Part shown: in pieces, positions 16,626 to 25,788 of the stretch
Position numbering within the stretch: the stretch's first letter is position 1
Layout of the letters: every line of letters begins with the position of its first letter
The notes under the pieces: generated by a model
Told to the model about the DNA's origin: nothing
The model's database searches: none
The model's input: the letters and a program-made list of their open reading frames with translations, nothing else
Assembly: GCF_900114445.1 (NCBI RefSeq)
Contig: NZ_FOTB01000003.1
Span: 310,001 to 374,000, forward strand
Length of the DNA stretch: 64,000 nucleotides
Direction: 5' to 3'
Origin: Salinicoccus halodurans
GTDB taxonomy: Bacteria > Bacillota > Bacilli > Staphylococcales > Salinicoccaceae
Program-made: the position numbers and the translations under genes

Positions 16626-17516
16626 ATGAAAAGGAATACTGTGGTTACAGCTGCTTTCATTCTCGCTGCCATCATGCTGATGGGATGTTCAGACAAGGGA
16701 GAGAATAAGGCCGAAGGTCAGGAAACAAAGAAGAATACAGATGATGCAATGGGTCAGATTGAGAAAGAATATGACGCCAATCTTGGTGTATATGCATTGG
16801 ATACAGGTTCGGGTCAAACTGTGTCCTATAACGCAGACGAACGTTTTGCCTATGCTTCAACACATAAAGCACTCGCAGCCGGTGTATTACTGCAGCAGAA
16901 TGATATTGAAGAGCTGGGACGGACGGTGGAAATCAGCGAAGCGGATCTGGTAAACTACAATCCGGTCACAGAGGATTATGTCGGTGAAGCAATGACTTTG
17001 GAGCAGCTCGCAGAAGCATCGCTGCATTACAGTGACAACACCGCGGGAAATCTGATATTGGAGGAAATAGGCGGTCCGGAAGGTTTTAAGAGAGCGTTGC
17101 GCGATATGGGGGATGACGTCACGAATCCTGTAAGGTCAGAGCCGAACCTAAATGAATTTATACCGGATGATCCATCGGATACGAGCACTCCCCGGGCTCT
17201 GACATCCAGCCTGAAAAGTCTTACTGTCGGAGATGCCTTACCCGGAGAGAAGCAGAAACTGCTCATAGACTGGCTTAAAGGGAATCAGACGGGAGATACT
17301 CTGATACGGGCAGGTCTGCCTGAGAACTGGGAAGTCGGTGACCGGACGGGGGCGGCGACTTACGGCACAAGAAATGCCATCGCAGTTATCCGGCCGCCTG
17401 GAGGAGAACCGATTTTCCTTGCGGTCCTTTCCAATAAAGACAAAAAAGATGCGGAATATGATGATGAACTCATTCAAAGGGCAACTGAAGAGACAATTAA
17501 AGCTCTTGAGCAATAA
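16626..17516 (+). CDS. Class A beta-lactamase, lipoprotein form
   Basis: This 296-residue serine beta-lactamase hydrolyses penicillin-type lactams. The signal peptide ends in a lipobox (LMGC), so the enzyme is probably anchored outside the membrane. Catalytic motifs are STHK with nucleophile Ser78, SDN (YSDNTAGN), and EPNLNE with the general-base glutamate. The usual KTG box is RTG here (DRTGAATYG, Arg240), a substitution like that seen in carbenicillinases. No blaR/blaI genes lie nearby, so expression is probably constitutive or controlled elsewhere. A penicillin-binding protein is unlikely because of the intact EPNLNE loop. Confidence 0.88.
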   Translation: MKRNTVVTAAFILAAIMLMGCSDKGENKAEGQETKKNTDDAMGQIEKEYDANLGVYALDTGSGQTVSYNADERFAYASTHKALAAGVLLQQNDIEELGRTVEISEADLVNYNPVTEDYVGEAMTLEQLAEASLHYSDNTAGNLILEEIGGPEGFKRALRDMGDDVTNPVRSEPNLNEFIPDDPSDTSTPRALTSSLKSLTVGDALPGEKQKLLIDWLKGNQTGDTLIRAGLPENWEVGDRTGAATYGTRNAIAVIRPPGGEPIFLAVLSNKDKKDAEYDDELIQRATEETIKALEQ

Positions 17517-17608
17517 GATGAGGAACGACGGGCCTACTTACAGCTAAGTGCGTCCTTCTTATTACTGTTATAATTAGTATAATAATTAAAAAGTGCAGGT
17601 GTAGATTT

Positions 17609-18385
17609 ATGATATCAACAACAAGTATCGTTCTCATGGGACTGGCGGGGCTGTTTTCGATATTGCTGCCCTTCCTATTCATAATGGTATTGAGACGTAA
17701 GTTTAAAATTCGCTGGATTCCAATTCTTATCGGTGCGGCGACCTTCATTATCTTTGCGATGGTTCTTGAACAGATTTCCCATATTTTGGTCCTGAAGCCG
17801 GGAGCAAATGGAGAAATTCATGCGCTGGTTGACTCACCATGGCTGTATGTACTGTATGGTGTACTGGCTGCAGGTATTTTTGAAGAAACGGGCCGGCTTG
17901 TGGCCTTTCTGCTGATGAAGAGAAAGCACAGGCAGATAGATTCAGCAGTATCGTATGGTATCGGACACGGTGGTATAGAAGCTGTCATCGTCCTCGGTCT
18001 GGGCATGCTGAACACCATCATTTTCAGTTTCATCATCAACAGCGGCAGCAGTATAGTGGATACCCTGCCGGCCGGCACAGTTGAGTCCATTACAGGTACA
18101 TCAAATATTACATATGCACTCGGTATTGTTGAACGTATCTTTGCGATCGGTGTACATATCGGTCTGTCCGTCATCGTCTTTACTGCGGTAATGAAGGGAC
18201 GGTGGTGGCTCTTCCCGCTCGCCATCGTGCTTCATGCCCTGACGAATGTGACTGCTGCAATGATGCAGGCGGGCCTCCTTACAAGCATTTGGTTCATGTA
18301 TGCCGGATTTATTGTCATGACATTGATAACGTTGTGGATTGCCTATAGTATCGGAGTGAAGCAAAAAATTCAGAAGAACCCTTGA
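17609..18385 (+). CDS. YhfC-family intramembrane metalloprotease
   Basis: This 258-residue protein has about seven membrane segments and belongs to the YhfC (DUF2324) family. It carries the membrane-embedded polar motifs EETGR (about residues 92-96), GIGHGGIEA, RIFAIGVHIGLS and LHALTN, which resemble CPBP/PrsW-type intramembrane metalloprotease sites. Substrates are unknown. No clear SD precedes the ATG; GTGCAGGTG lies eight bases upstream. The neighbours do not suggest a pathway. Confidence 0.8.
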   Translation: MISTTSIVLMGLAGLFSILLPFLFIMVLRRKFKIRWIPILIGAATFIIFAMVLEQISHILVLKPGANGEIHALVDSPWLYVLYGVLAAGIFEETGRLVAFLLMKRKHRQIDSAVSYGIGHGGIEAVIVLGLGMLNTIIFSFIINSGSSIVDTLPAGTVESITGTSNITYALGIVERIFAIGVHIGLSVIVFTAVMKGRWWLFPLAIVLHALTNVTAAMMQAGLLTSIWFMYAGFIVMTLITLWIAYSIGVKQKIQKNP

Positions 18386-18432
18386 TGAAATGATACGATT
18401 TCAAATCTTTCTCTTTTGAGGAGGATTTTTTT

Positions 18433-19278
18433 ATGCCGTCCTTCAAGGCGGGCGTTAGGCTGGCTCTCTGCAGATTGTCATTCAAACGATTCAAGGGTCA
18501 GTACAAAGGGAAGAATATGAATATACAGATTGGAGAAACGGGGAATTTCATGGGAATTTGGTTCAGCTTTTTATTTGTGGTTGGCTTTGTAATCATCCAT
18601 TTAACATCAAAACAGATGAAGTTTCTCAAAGTGCAGCCCCGGAGCAAATTCCTGTCCTTGGCCGGCGGGATATCAGTGGCGTATGTATTTATGCATCTGC
18701 TGCCTGAATTGGAAGAATATCAGAAGGGATTCGAGGAGACTTTTCAGGGGCTGGAGTTCCTTGAAAGTCATATCTACATCATTGCCCTGTTGGGGCTTGT
18801 CATTTTCTATGGCCTAGAACAGCTTGCCAAAAATTCGAAAAGGCAGGGTGAGAAAGCCGGTACATATAAAGCGTCATTCAATGTTTTCTGGCTTCATATC
18901 GGTTCTTTCGCACTGTATAACGCAATAATTGGATATTTGCTCCTGCGCGGAGAGTATCAATCAGAATTGGGCATGCTGCTGTATTTCATCGCGATGGGCA
19001 TCCATTTCGTGACGAACGATAAAGGTCTGCGGGCCACCCACAAGGAAGATTATGATCGTTACGGGCGGTGGATACTTACAGTATCGATTACGATTGGATG
19101 GATGATTGCCGTCTATACGGAAGTCAATATACTCATCCTTTCAGTGTTATCCGCTTTTTTGGCAGGCGGAGTCATACTGAACGTGATGAAAGAGGAATTG
19201 CCTGAAGAGAGAGAAAGCAGTTTCCCGGCGTTTTTCTCAGGAATGTTGGGATATACAATATTATTATTGCTGCTTTAA
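18433..19278 (+). CDS. Unknown polytopic membrane protein, ZIP-like motif
   Basis: This 281-residue protein has about eight hydrophobic segments. One segment carries MHLLPELEEY, reminiscent of the ZIP metal transporter HLLPE motif, and a histidine occurs in two others (FWLHIGSFALYN, MGIHFVTNDKG). I cannot assign a function. GAGGAGG seven bases upstream supports ATG 18433. The first 28 residues are basic and not conserved-looking, and an internal ATG at 18517 with AAAGGGAAG upstream gives a more natural membrane-protein N-terminus. A terminator shared with the copper-storage gene follows. Confidence 0.7.
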   Translation: MPSFKAGVRLALCRLSFKRFKGQYKGKNMNIQIGETGNFMGIWFSFLFVVGFVIIHLTSKQMKFLKVQPRSKFLSLAGGISVAYVFMHLLPELEEYQKGFEETFQGLEFLESHIYIIALLGLVIFYGLEQLAKNSKRQGEKAGTYKASFNVFWLHIGSFALYNAIIGYLLLRGEYQSELGMLLYFIAMGIHFVTNDKGLRATHKEDYDRYGRWILTVSITIGWMIAVYTEVNILILSVLSAFLAGGVILNVMKEELPEERESSFPAFFSGMLGYTILLLLL

Positions 19279-19292
19279 AAGTTGCAGGACTT

Positions 19293-19338
19293 GAAAAAGG
19301 TGTCCAACGGGATTTTTACCCTGATGAACACCTTTTTT
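19293..19338. terminator. Bidirectional terminator
   Basis: AAAAAGGTGT (19294-19303) and ACACCTTTTT (19328-19337) give a ten-pair stem between the convergent membrane-protein and copper-storage genes. Confidence 0.82.
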
Positions 19339-19351
19339 ACATAAAAGAAAT

Positions 19352-19678
19352 TTAAGCGGCTTGCTTACACGCTTCGGCACATTTGAAGCAGGCATCGGCA
19401 CACTTCTGACAATGTTCATGATCATGTTTTTTACACTCGTTTCCGCATGCTTCGCAGATTTTTGCACATACTGCTGCCAGTTCAGAACCGAATGGCGTAT
19501 TTCTTGATAGTGCATGTTCCAGATAAGAACAGATATCAGCACATTCCCGGTCAAGGCGGATGCACTCTGCCATCATTTTTACATCTTCTTCTTTTAAACA
19601 GGCATCATAACAATGGTTGCATGCTTCGGCGCAGTTATGCAGTGTTTGAATCAGATTTTGATGTTGTTCATGAGACAT
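19352..19678 (-). CDS. Four-helix-bundle copper-storage protein (Csp-like)
   Basis: This 108-residue cytoplasmic protein has 16 cysteines spaced along four predicted helices (CAEACNHCYDAC, CIRLDRECADIC, CAKICEACGNEC, CQKCADACFKCAEAC) plus several histidines. This is the pattern of the Csp/DUF326 copper-storage family, in which thiolates lining a four-helix bundle hold many Cu(I) ions. There is no signal peptide, so it matches the cytosolic Csp3 type. It lies 2.9 kb from copB and probably shares its copper-homeostasis role. GGAGG precedes the start. It is divergent from the nar operon. Confidence 0.9.
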   Translation of the reverse strand: MSHEQHQNLIQTLHNCAEACNHCYDACLKEEDVKMMAECIRLDRECADICSYLEHALSRNTPFGSELAAVCAKICEACGNECKKHDHEHCQKCADACFKCAEACKQAA

Positions 19679-19903
19679 GTTGAATACCTCCAGTATATTT
19701 TAAAATCATACGTTTATACGATTCCCGCTTAATCGAACTTCGAAACCAGGCTGTTGCTTTCGATTTTTATTGAAACATAGGCACTTTCCCTATGTTTTGA
19801 AACAGAAGTTTTTGTATACGCTCCTGAGCACTGAAATTGCATGCATTCAATCATTTAAATCTCTCTGGTGGAAGAATTAATGCGAAACAGAATGTTCTCC
19901 GGA

Positions 19904-19938
19904 TAGGGAATTTCCTGAAGATATTAGGAAGTTCCCTG
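19904..19938 (+). promoter_or_regulatory. Two NreC-like boxes upstream of narG
   Basis: TAGGG-AATT-TCCTG (19904-19917) and TAGGA-AGTT-CCCTG (19925-19938) each resemble TAGGG-N4-CCCTA, the NreC motif reported in staphylococci. Their centres are 21 bp apart, two helical turns, so bound dimers would lie on one DNA face. The second ends directly before the -35 region. Confidence 0.65.
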
Positions 19939-19939
19939 A

Positions 19940-19968
19940 TTCATTATCAATGAATACTGCCACATAAT
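19940..19968 (+). promoter_or_regulatory. narG promoter
   Basis: TTCATT (19940-19945) and CATAAT (19963-19968) have 17-base spacing. The poor -35 fits an activator-dependent promoter, with NreC boxes at about -43 and -64. Confidence 0.5.
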
Positions 19969-20001
19969 GAAGTTAACTTAATTTTACAGGGAGTGTGCCG
20001 G

Positions 20002-23000
20002 ATGTTTAAAGGCTTGAAGTATTTTAAACCGACAGAAAAGTTTAACGGTGACTGGTCAGTGCTTGAACAGAAAAACCGCGATTGGGAACGTTTATACAGA
20101 GAGCGGTGGAGCCATGACAAAGTGGTCCGTACGACACACGGAGTGAACTGCACAGGCTCATGTTCATGGAAAGTATTTGTAAAGAACGGGGTGATTACAT
20201 GGGAAAACCAGCAGATCGATTATCCTTCCTGCGGACCTGATATGCCTGAGTTCGAGCCGCGTGGATGCCCGCGCGGTGCATCATTTTCATGGTATGAATA
20301 CAGTCCTCTGAGGGTGAAATTCCCGTACGTCCGGGGAATCCTCTGGAAGATGTGGCAGCAGGCATTGAGCGAACATAAAGATCCTGTCAAAGCGTGGGGA
20401 TCCATAGTAGAGAATGAGGAAAAGGCAAAAGCGTATAAGCAGGCCCGTGGAAAGGGCGGCCTCGTCCGTGCCTCATGGCGGGATGTAACAAAACTGATTG
20501 CAGCACAGCTGGTCTATACAATCAAAGAATACGGGCCAGACAGGATTGCCGGCTTTACACCGATACCAGCAATGTCCATGATCAGCTATGCCTCGGGTGC
20601 GAGATTCATATCACTGCTCGGCGGAGAGATGCTGTCATTCTATGACTGGTATGCGGATCTGCCGCCGGCTTCTCCGCAGATCTGGGGAGAGCAGACAGAC
20701 GTCCCCGAATCATCCGACTGGTACAACTCATCGTACATCATCATGTGGGGATCGAACGTCCCGCTTACAAGGACGCCGGATGCACATTTCATGACAGAAG
20801 TAAGGTATAAGGGTGCGAAAATTGTATCTGTTGCACCGGATCATGCGGAAAACGTCAAGTTTGCAGATAACTGGCTGGCTCCGAATCCAGGGACGGATGC
20901 TGCACTGGCGCAGGGAATGACACATGTTATACTGGATGAATTTTATGAGAAGCGGAAAGAGCCTCTATTCATAAACTATGCTAAAAGATTTACGGATCTG
21001 CCCTTCCTTCTCATTCTTGAGGAAGATGGCAGCAGTCACAAAGCCGGAAGGTTTCTGCGTGTAAGTGATCTGGAGGACATTCATGAAAAAGGGGAATGGA
21101 AACCGGTTTTCCTGGACGAAGAGACAAAGGAGATCGTTGTACCGAACGGCACGATGGGCCAGAGATATGAAGAGAATAAGAAATGGAACCTGAAGCTGGA
21201 GACGGATGAGGGCACACCAATCCATCCTGCACTTTCAATCATGGAACAGTCAGATGGCAGTTGTGACATCGATTTTCCGGAGTTCGACAACGCAGGCAAC
21301 AGCAGATTCACAAGACCGATTCCATACAGGACAGTCGGCCTGAAGGACGGAAGATCGGTGAAAGTGGCGACAGTCTATGATGTCATGCTGAGCCAGTACG
21401 GTGTCAGCCGTTTTGGGGATAAACGGGAAGCGAAAGATTACGATGATGCAGACAGTGTATACACACCGGCGTGGCAGGAGAAGATCACAGGTGTGAAATC
21501 CTCGATCGTCACCCAGGTCGGAAGGGAGTTTGCCCAAAATGCCATCGATACCGAAGGGAAATCGATGATTATCATGGGAGCCGGGATCAACCATTGGTTC
21601 AATGCGGATACGATCTACCGGTCAATCCTCAACCTGGTCATGCTCTGTGCGACACAGGGCGTAAACGGAGGGGGGTGGGCCCATTACGTCGGACAGGAGA
21701 AATGCCGTCCGATAGAAGGCTGGTCCACACTTGCATTTGCCAAAGACTGGCAGGAGGCACCGAGACAGCAAAACGCAACAAGCTGGTTCTACTTTGCCAC
21801 GGAGCAATGGAAATACGAAGAGGCCTCAGTGGAATCACTGAAGGCGGAAACAGGTGAGGCACTGCGGTATTCCCATCCTGCAGACTATAACGTTCTGGCG
21901 GCACGGCTCGGCTGGCTGCCTTCCTATCCCCAGTTTGACCGGAGTTCCCTCTCGTTTTTTGAGGATGCGAAGAAATCGGGAGATACTTCTGATGAAGCCA
22001 TTCGCCAAAAAGCTGTGGATGCCCTGACAGAGAAGAAGATGAAGCTTGCCATCGAAGATCCGGGAGCCAAAGAAAACCATCCCAAAACGCTGTTCGTATG
22101 GCGCTCAAACCTGATTTCATCTTCAGCGAAAGGTCAGGAATATTTTTTGAAACATCTGCTCGGAACCAAGGGCGGACTGCTTGCTGAACCGAACCGGGAC
22201 GAAAAGCCGGAGGAGATCAACTGGATCGAAGAGGATACAGAAGGCAAACTGGATCTTCTTGTATCCCTCGATTTCAGGATGACCTCCACGCCGCTGCACT
22301 CGGATATCATTCTTCCGGCAGCGACATGGTATGAAAAAACCGATCTTTCATCGACCGACATGCACCCGTTCGTCCATCCGTTCAACCCGGCGATCAATCC
22401 GCTGTGGGAATCGAGAAGTGACTGGGACATTTATAAAACGATTGCCAAAGATTTTTCTGAACTGTCCAAAACGCATCTGGCTAAACCGGTAAAAGATGTC
22501 GTCACAATGCCGCTTATGCATGACACCCCGGGTGAAATCTCACAGCCGTTTGGAGAAGTCAAGGACTGGTCCAAAGGAGAAGTTGAAGCGGTTCCGGGGC
22601 TGACAATGCCGAACTTCAAAGTAGTGGGGCGGGATTATACCCAAATATTTGATAAATATATAACGGTGGGGCCAAAACTCGGCACAGGTAAAATCGGAGC
22701 ACATGGTGTGGCGTTCAGCGCCGGGGAAGAATTTGAAGAATTGAAATCGATCACCGGCGTCTACACTGACGAATCGATCAAGAGCGGCCTGCCGAAAATA
22801 GATACGGCAAGAAGAGCGGCGGACATGGTGCTGCACATGTCATCTGCGACAAACGGCAGACTCTCCCAAAAATCGTATGAAGCTCTTGAACAGGACACGG
22901 GGATGACCCTGAAAGACATTTCATCCGACCGTGAAAATGAGAAGATAACGTTCAATAATATTACAGCACAGCCCCGGGAAGTGATACCGACAGCAGTATT

Positions 23001-23673
23001 CCCGGGATCCAACAAAGGAGACCGGAGATACTCGCCATTCACTACGAATGTGGAGCGGGATGTGCCGTTCAGAACTTTGACCGGGCGCCAGTCATTCTAT
23101 ATCGATCATGAATTTTTCAGACAGTTCGGAGAGAATCTGCCGGTCTACAAACCGACGCTTCCGCCAATGGTATTCGGAACAAGGGATAAGAAGATAAAAG
23201 GCGGCGTGGACAGCCTGGTGCTCAGGTATCTGACCCCTCACGGCAAATGGAACATTCACTCAACATACCAGGATAACCTGCATATGCTGACTTTATTCAG
23301 GGGTGGTCCGAACGTCTGGATCAGTGTCGAGGACGCGAAGGCGCATGATATCAATGATAACGACTGGCTGGAAGTGTATAACAGAAACGGCCTGGTTACA
23401 GCAAGAGCAGTCGTGTCACATAAGATGCCCAAAGGCACGATGTTCATGTACCACGCTCAGGACAGGCATATTCAGGCGGCAGGATCGGAGATAACAGATA
23501 CGAGGGGCGGCAGTCATAACGCGCCGACAAGGATCCACCTGAAACCGACTCAGCTGGTCGGCGGATATGCCCAGATCAGTTATGGATTCAACTACTACGG
23601 TCCGATTGGAAATCAGAGGGACGTGTATGTGGCGGTACGAAAAATGAAGGAGGTAGATTTCCTTGAAGATTAA
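20002..23673 (+). CDS. narG: Respiratory nitrate reductase alpha subunit NarG
   Basis: This is the catalytic molybdopterin subunit, 1223 residues, which reduces nitrate to nitrite on the cytoplasmic side of the membrane. The N-terminal THGVNCTGSCSWKVFVKNG block holds the His/Cys ligands of the FS0 iron-sulfur cluster. YNSSYIIMWGSNVPLTRTPDAHF is the molybdenum-site region typical of NarG. The C-terminal region ends in VRKMKEVDFLED. The protein follows Staphylococcus NarG closely in the regions I can recall. I set the start at ATG 20002, with GGGAG eight bases upstream; an in-frame GTG at 19993 overlaps that site. narH overlaps the 3' end by 11 bases. Confidence 0.98.
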   Translation: MFKGLKYFKPTEKFNGDWSVLEQKNRDWERLYRERWSHDKVVRTTHGVNCTGSCSWKVFVKNGVITWENQQIDYPSCGPDMPEFEPRGCPRGASFSWYEYSPLRVKFPYVRGILWKMWQQALSEHKDPVKAWGSIVENEEKAKAYKQARGKGGLVRASWRDVTKLIAAQLVYTIKEYGPDRIAGFTPIPAMSMISYASGARFISLLGGEMLSFYDWYADLPPASPQIWGEQTDVPESSDWYNSSYIIMWGSNVPLTRTPDAHFMTEVRYKGAKIVSVAPDHAENVKFADNWLAPNPGTDAALAQGMTHVILDEFYEKRKEPLFINYAKRFTDLPFLLILEEDGSSHKAGRFLRVSDLEDIHEKGEWKPVFLDEETKEIVVPNGTMGQRYEENKKWNLKLETDEGTPIHPALSIMEQSDGSCDIDFPEFDNAGNSRFTRPIPYRTVGLKDGRSVKVATVYDVMLSQYGVSRFGDKREAKDYDDADSVYTPAWQEKITGVKSSIVTQVGREFAQNAIDTEGKSMIIMGAGINHWFNADTIYRSILNLVMLCATQGVNGGGWAHYVGQEKCRPIEGWSTLAFAKDWQEAPRQQNATSWFYFATEQWKYEEASVESLKAETGEALRYSHPADYNVLAARLGWLPSYPQFDRSSLSFFEDAKKSGDTSDEAIRQKAVDALTEKKMKLAIEDPGAKENHPKTLFVWRSNLISSSAKGQEYFLKHLLGTKGGLLAEPNRDEKPEEINWIEEDTEGKLDLLVSLDFRMTSTPLHSDIILPAATWYEKTDLSSTDMHPFVHPFNPAINPLWESRSDWDIYKTIAKDFSELSKTHLAKPVKDVVTMPLMHDTPGEISQPFGEVKDWSKGEVEAVPGLTMPNFKVVGRDYTQIFDKYITVGPKLGTGKIGAHGVAFSAGEEFEELKSITGVYTDESIKSGLPKIDTARRAADMVLHMSSATNGRLSQKSYEALEQDTGMTLKDISSDRENEKITFNNITAQPREVIPTAVFPGSNKGDRRYSPFTTNVERDVPFRTLTGRQSFYIDHEFFRQFGENLPVYKPTLPPMVFGTRDKKIKGGVDSLVLRYLTPHGKWNIHSTYQDNLHMLTLFRGGPNVWISVEDAKAHDINDNDWLEVYNRNGLVTARAVVSHKMPKGTMFMYHAQDRHIQAAGSEITDTRGGSHNAPTRIHLKPTQLVGGYAQISYGFNYYGPIGNQRDVYVAVRKMKEVDFLED

Positions 23674-25219
23674 GGCTCAAGTGGCAATGGTAATGAACCT
23701 GGATAAATGCATCGGATGCCATACATGTTCAGTAACATGTAAAAGTACGTGGACGAATCGTGAAGGTGCTGAATATATGTGGTTCAATAATGTCGAAACA
23801 AAACCCGGTATCGGCTATCCGAAAAGGTGGGAGGACCAGGAGGTCTATAAAGGCGGATGGAAACTGAACAAGAGGGGCAGGCTGGAATTGAAATCAGGCA
23901 CCAGGTTATCCAAGATGGCTCTGGGCAAAATTTTCTACAACCCGGATATGCCTGAGATGAAGGATTATTACATTCCATGGACATACAACTACAAGAATCT
24001 GATCACGCGGGAACAGGGTGAACATTCCCCGGTGGCAACAGCACGCAATGTACTGACAGGTGAAAAGATGGATCCGGAATGGGGGCCGAACTGGGAGGAT
24101 GACCTGGCAGGCGCCCACATCACCGGGCCCGAGGATCCGAATATCCAGAAAATCGAAGAAGAGATCAAATTCAACTTCGAGCAGTCATTCATGATGTATC
24201 TGCCGCGTCTGTGTGAACACTGCCTGAATCCTAGCTGTGTGGCATCCTGCCCGAGCGGTGCGATGTACAAACGTGACGAAGACGGCATTGTACTGGTTGA
24301 CCAGGAAGCATGCCGCGGATGGAGATACTGCATGACAGGCTGTCCGTACAAAAAAGTCTACTTCAACTGGAAAACGAACAAAGCTGAAAAGTGCACGTTC
24401 TGCTATCCAAGGATTGAAACCGGACTGCCGACAGTATGCTCTGAAACATGTACAGGACGCATCCGTTACCTGGGTGTTCTGCTGTATGACGCAGACAGGG
24501 TGCTTGAAGCGGCGAGCACAGAAGATCCGAAAGATCTGTATCAGGCACAGCTGGACCTTTTCCTCGACCCTAATGACCCTGAAGTGATTGCACAGGCGGA
24601 AAAGGACGGTATCAGCTACGATTGGATCGAAGCGGCACAGCAGTCCCCGATCTACAAGCTGGCGATCGAATATAAGCTTGCGTTCCCGCTTCATCCGGAA
24701 TACAGGACGATGCCGATGGTCTGGTATGTCCCGCCACTCAGCCCGATCATGAACTATTTTGAAGGCCGGGATTCCATCAAGAATCCGGATGCCATCTTCC
24801 CGGCCATCGAAGAGATGCGGACACCGATCCAGTATCTTGCCAATATGCTTACAGCAGGCGATACGAAAACGGTGAAGGAATCGCTGCAGAGAATGGCGAT
24901 GATGAGAAGCTACATGCGTGCGGCGACAAGCGGAAAAAACTTTGATGAGTCCAAGCTTGAGCGTGTCGGGCTCACAGCGACACAGACAAAGGAAATGTAC
25001 AGATTACTCGCAATAGCGAAATACGAAGACCGCTTCGTAATCCCGACTTCCCACAGGGAAGGTGTGGTGGATCCATACCGCGCACAGGGATCTACAGGGT
25101 ATTCCCAGGATGGTTTTGCAGACGGCTGTGACGGCTGCGGCCCGGTGGGGGTAACGACTGAAAAATCAGGGAAACAGATTTATGAGGAGAATTTCTACGG
25201 GGGGATCTGGCGTGATTGA
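23663..25219 (+). CDS. narH: Nitrate reductase beta subunit NarH
   Basis: This is the electron-transfer subunit, 518 residues, carrying one [3Fe-4S] and three [4Fe-4S] clusters between NarI and NarG. Cysteine groups are CIGCHTCSVTC near the N-terminus, CEHCLNPSCVASC, CRGWRYCMTGC, and CTFC...CSETC. The tryptophan in CRGWRYC replaces a cysteine, the known signature of the NarH [3Fe-4S] cluster. The start is TTG 23663, behind AAGGAGG with nine-base spacing, inside the end of narG. It overlaps the start of narJ. Confidence 0.98.
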   Translation: MKIKAQVAMVMNLDKCIGCHTCSVTCKSTWTNREGAEYMWFNNVETKPGIGYPKRWEDQEVYKGGWKLNKRGRLELKSGTRLSKMALGKIFYNPDMPEMKDYYIPWTYNYKNLITREQGEHSPVATARNVLTGEKMDPEWGPNWEDDLAGAHITGPEDPNIQKIEEEIKFNFEQSFMMYLPRLCEHCLNPSCVASCPSGAMYKRDEDGIVLVDQEACRGWRYCMTGCPYKKVYFNWKTNKAEKCTFCYPRIETGLPTVCSETCTGRIRYLGVLLYDADRVLEAASTEDPKDLYQAQLDLFLDPNDPEVIAQAEKDGISYDWIEAAQQSPIYKLAIEYKLAFPLHPEYRTMPMVWYVPPLSPIMNYFEGRDSIKNPDAIFPAIEEMRTPIQYLANMLTAGDTKTVKESLQRMAMMRSYMRAATSGKNFDESKLERVGLTATQTKEMYRLLAIAKYEDRFVIPTSHREGVVDPYRAQGSTGYSQDGFADGCDGCGPVGVTTEKSGKQIYEENFYGGIWRD

Positions 25220-25781
25220 TTTTAAGCGACTGGCAGAATACAAAGAGCTTTTTAAATTTTTCAGTGTTCATTTTGATTATCCTGAAAAACTTACCTTCCA
25301 CCCCAAAAGTTTTGCTGTAAAAGAGGAAGTGCCGGAGATGGTTAAAAATCATATCGAAGCATATGAAAAACATGTAATGGAATTGAGCCTGGATGAAAAC
25401 AGGGAAGAATACATCCACACTTTCGATTTTGAAAAGCAGAACAGTCTGTTTATGACTTATGCGAATTTTGAAGACGGTAAAGAGCGGGGGCAGATGCTTG
25501 CCAAACTTAAAGTACTGTATGAAATGTTCGGACTTGAAATGCCGGATAATGAACTTTCTGATTACCTGCCGCTGATGTGCGAATTCATCTACGCAGGAGA
25601 CTGGGAAAATGATGACAGGAAGGAAGGCAGCTTTTCATTGCTCATCGGAGTGATCGAGGATGGAAGCTACCACCTGCTGAAATCTCTGGAAAAACAGGAA
25701 AGCCATTACACGCCGCTGGTGAAAGCATTGCGCGAGACATTCAAGCAGTGCATGAGGCAGCCGGCAGGAGAGCAGGGGTGA
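25212..25781 (+). CDS. narJ: Nitrate reductase assembly chaperone NarJ
   Basis: NarJ is a dedicated chaperone that holds NarG until the molybdenum cofactor is inserted; it is not part of the final enzyme. The protein is 189 residues with the TorD/NarJ-type helical pattern; recognisable parts are FEKQNSLFMTYANFEDGKERGQ and LPLMCEFIYAGDW. I prefer the GTG start at 25212, because GGGGGGAT lies eight bases upstream and the resulting length matches other staphylococcal NarJ. An in-frame ATG at 25182 would add ten residues that look like read-through of narH coding sequence. Confidence 0.9.
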   Translation: MIDFKRLAEYKELFKFFSVHFDYPEKLTFHPKSFAVKEEVPEMVKNHIEAYEKHVMELSLDENREEYIHTFDFEKQNSLFMTYANFEDGKERGQMLAKLKVLYEMFGLEMPDNELSDYLPLMCEFIYAGDWENDDRKEGSFSLLIGVIEDGSYHLLKSLEKQESHYTPLVKALRETFKQCMRQPAGEQG

Positions 25782-25788
25782 GGGGCTG

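Larger units (their letters stand above)
19684..20001. other. Csp / narG divergent intergenic region
   Basis: The 318 bases hold the narG promoter and two NreC-like boxes listed separately. There is also a strong dyad AAACATAGG (19773-19781) and CCTATGTTT (19789-19797) with a seven-base loop, about 95 bp upstream of the csp start and 220 bp upstream of narG. That dyad could be an operator for either gene. No coding sequence is apparent. Confidence 0.5.
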
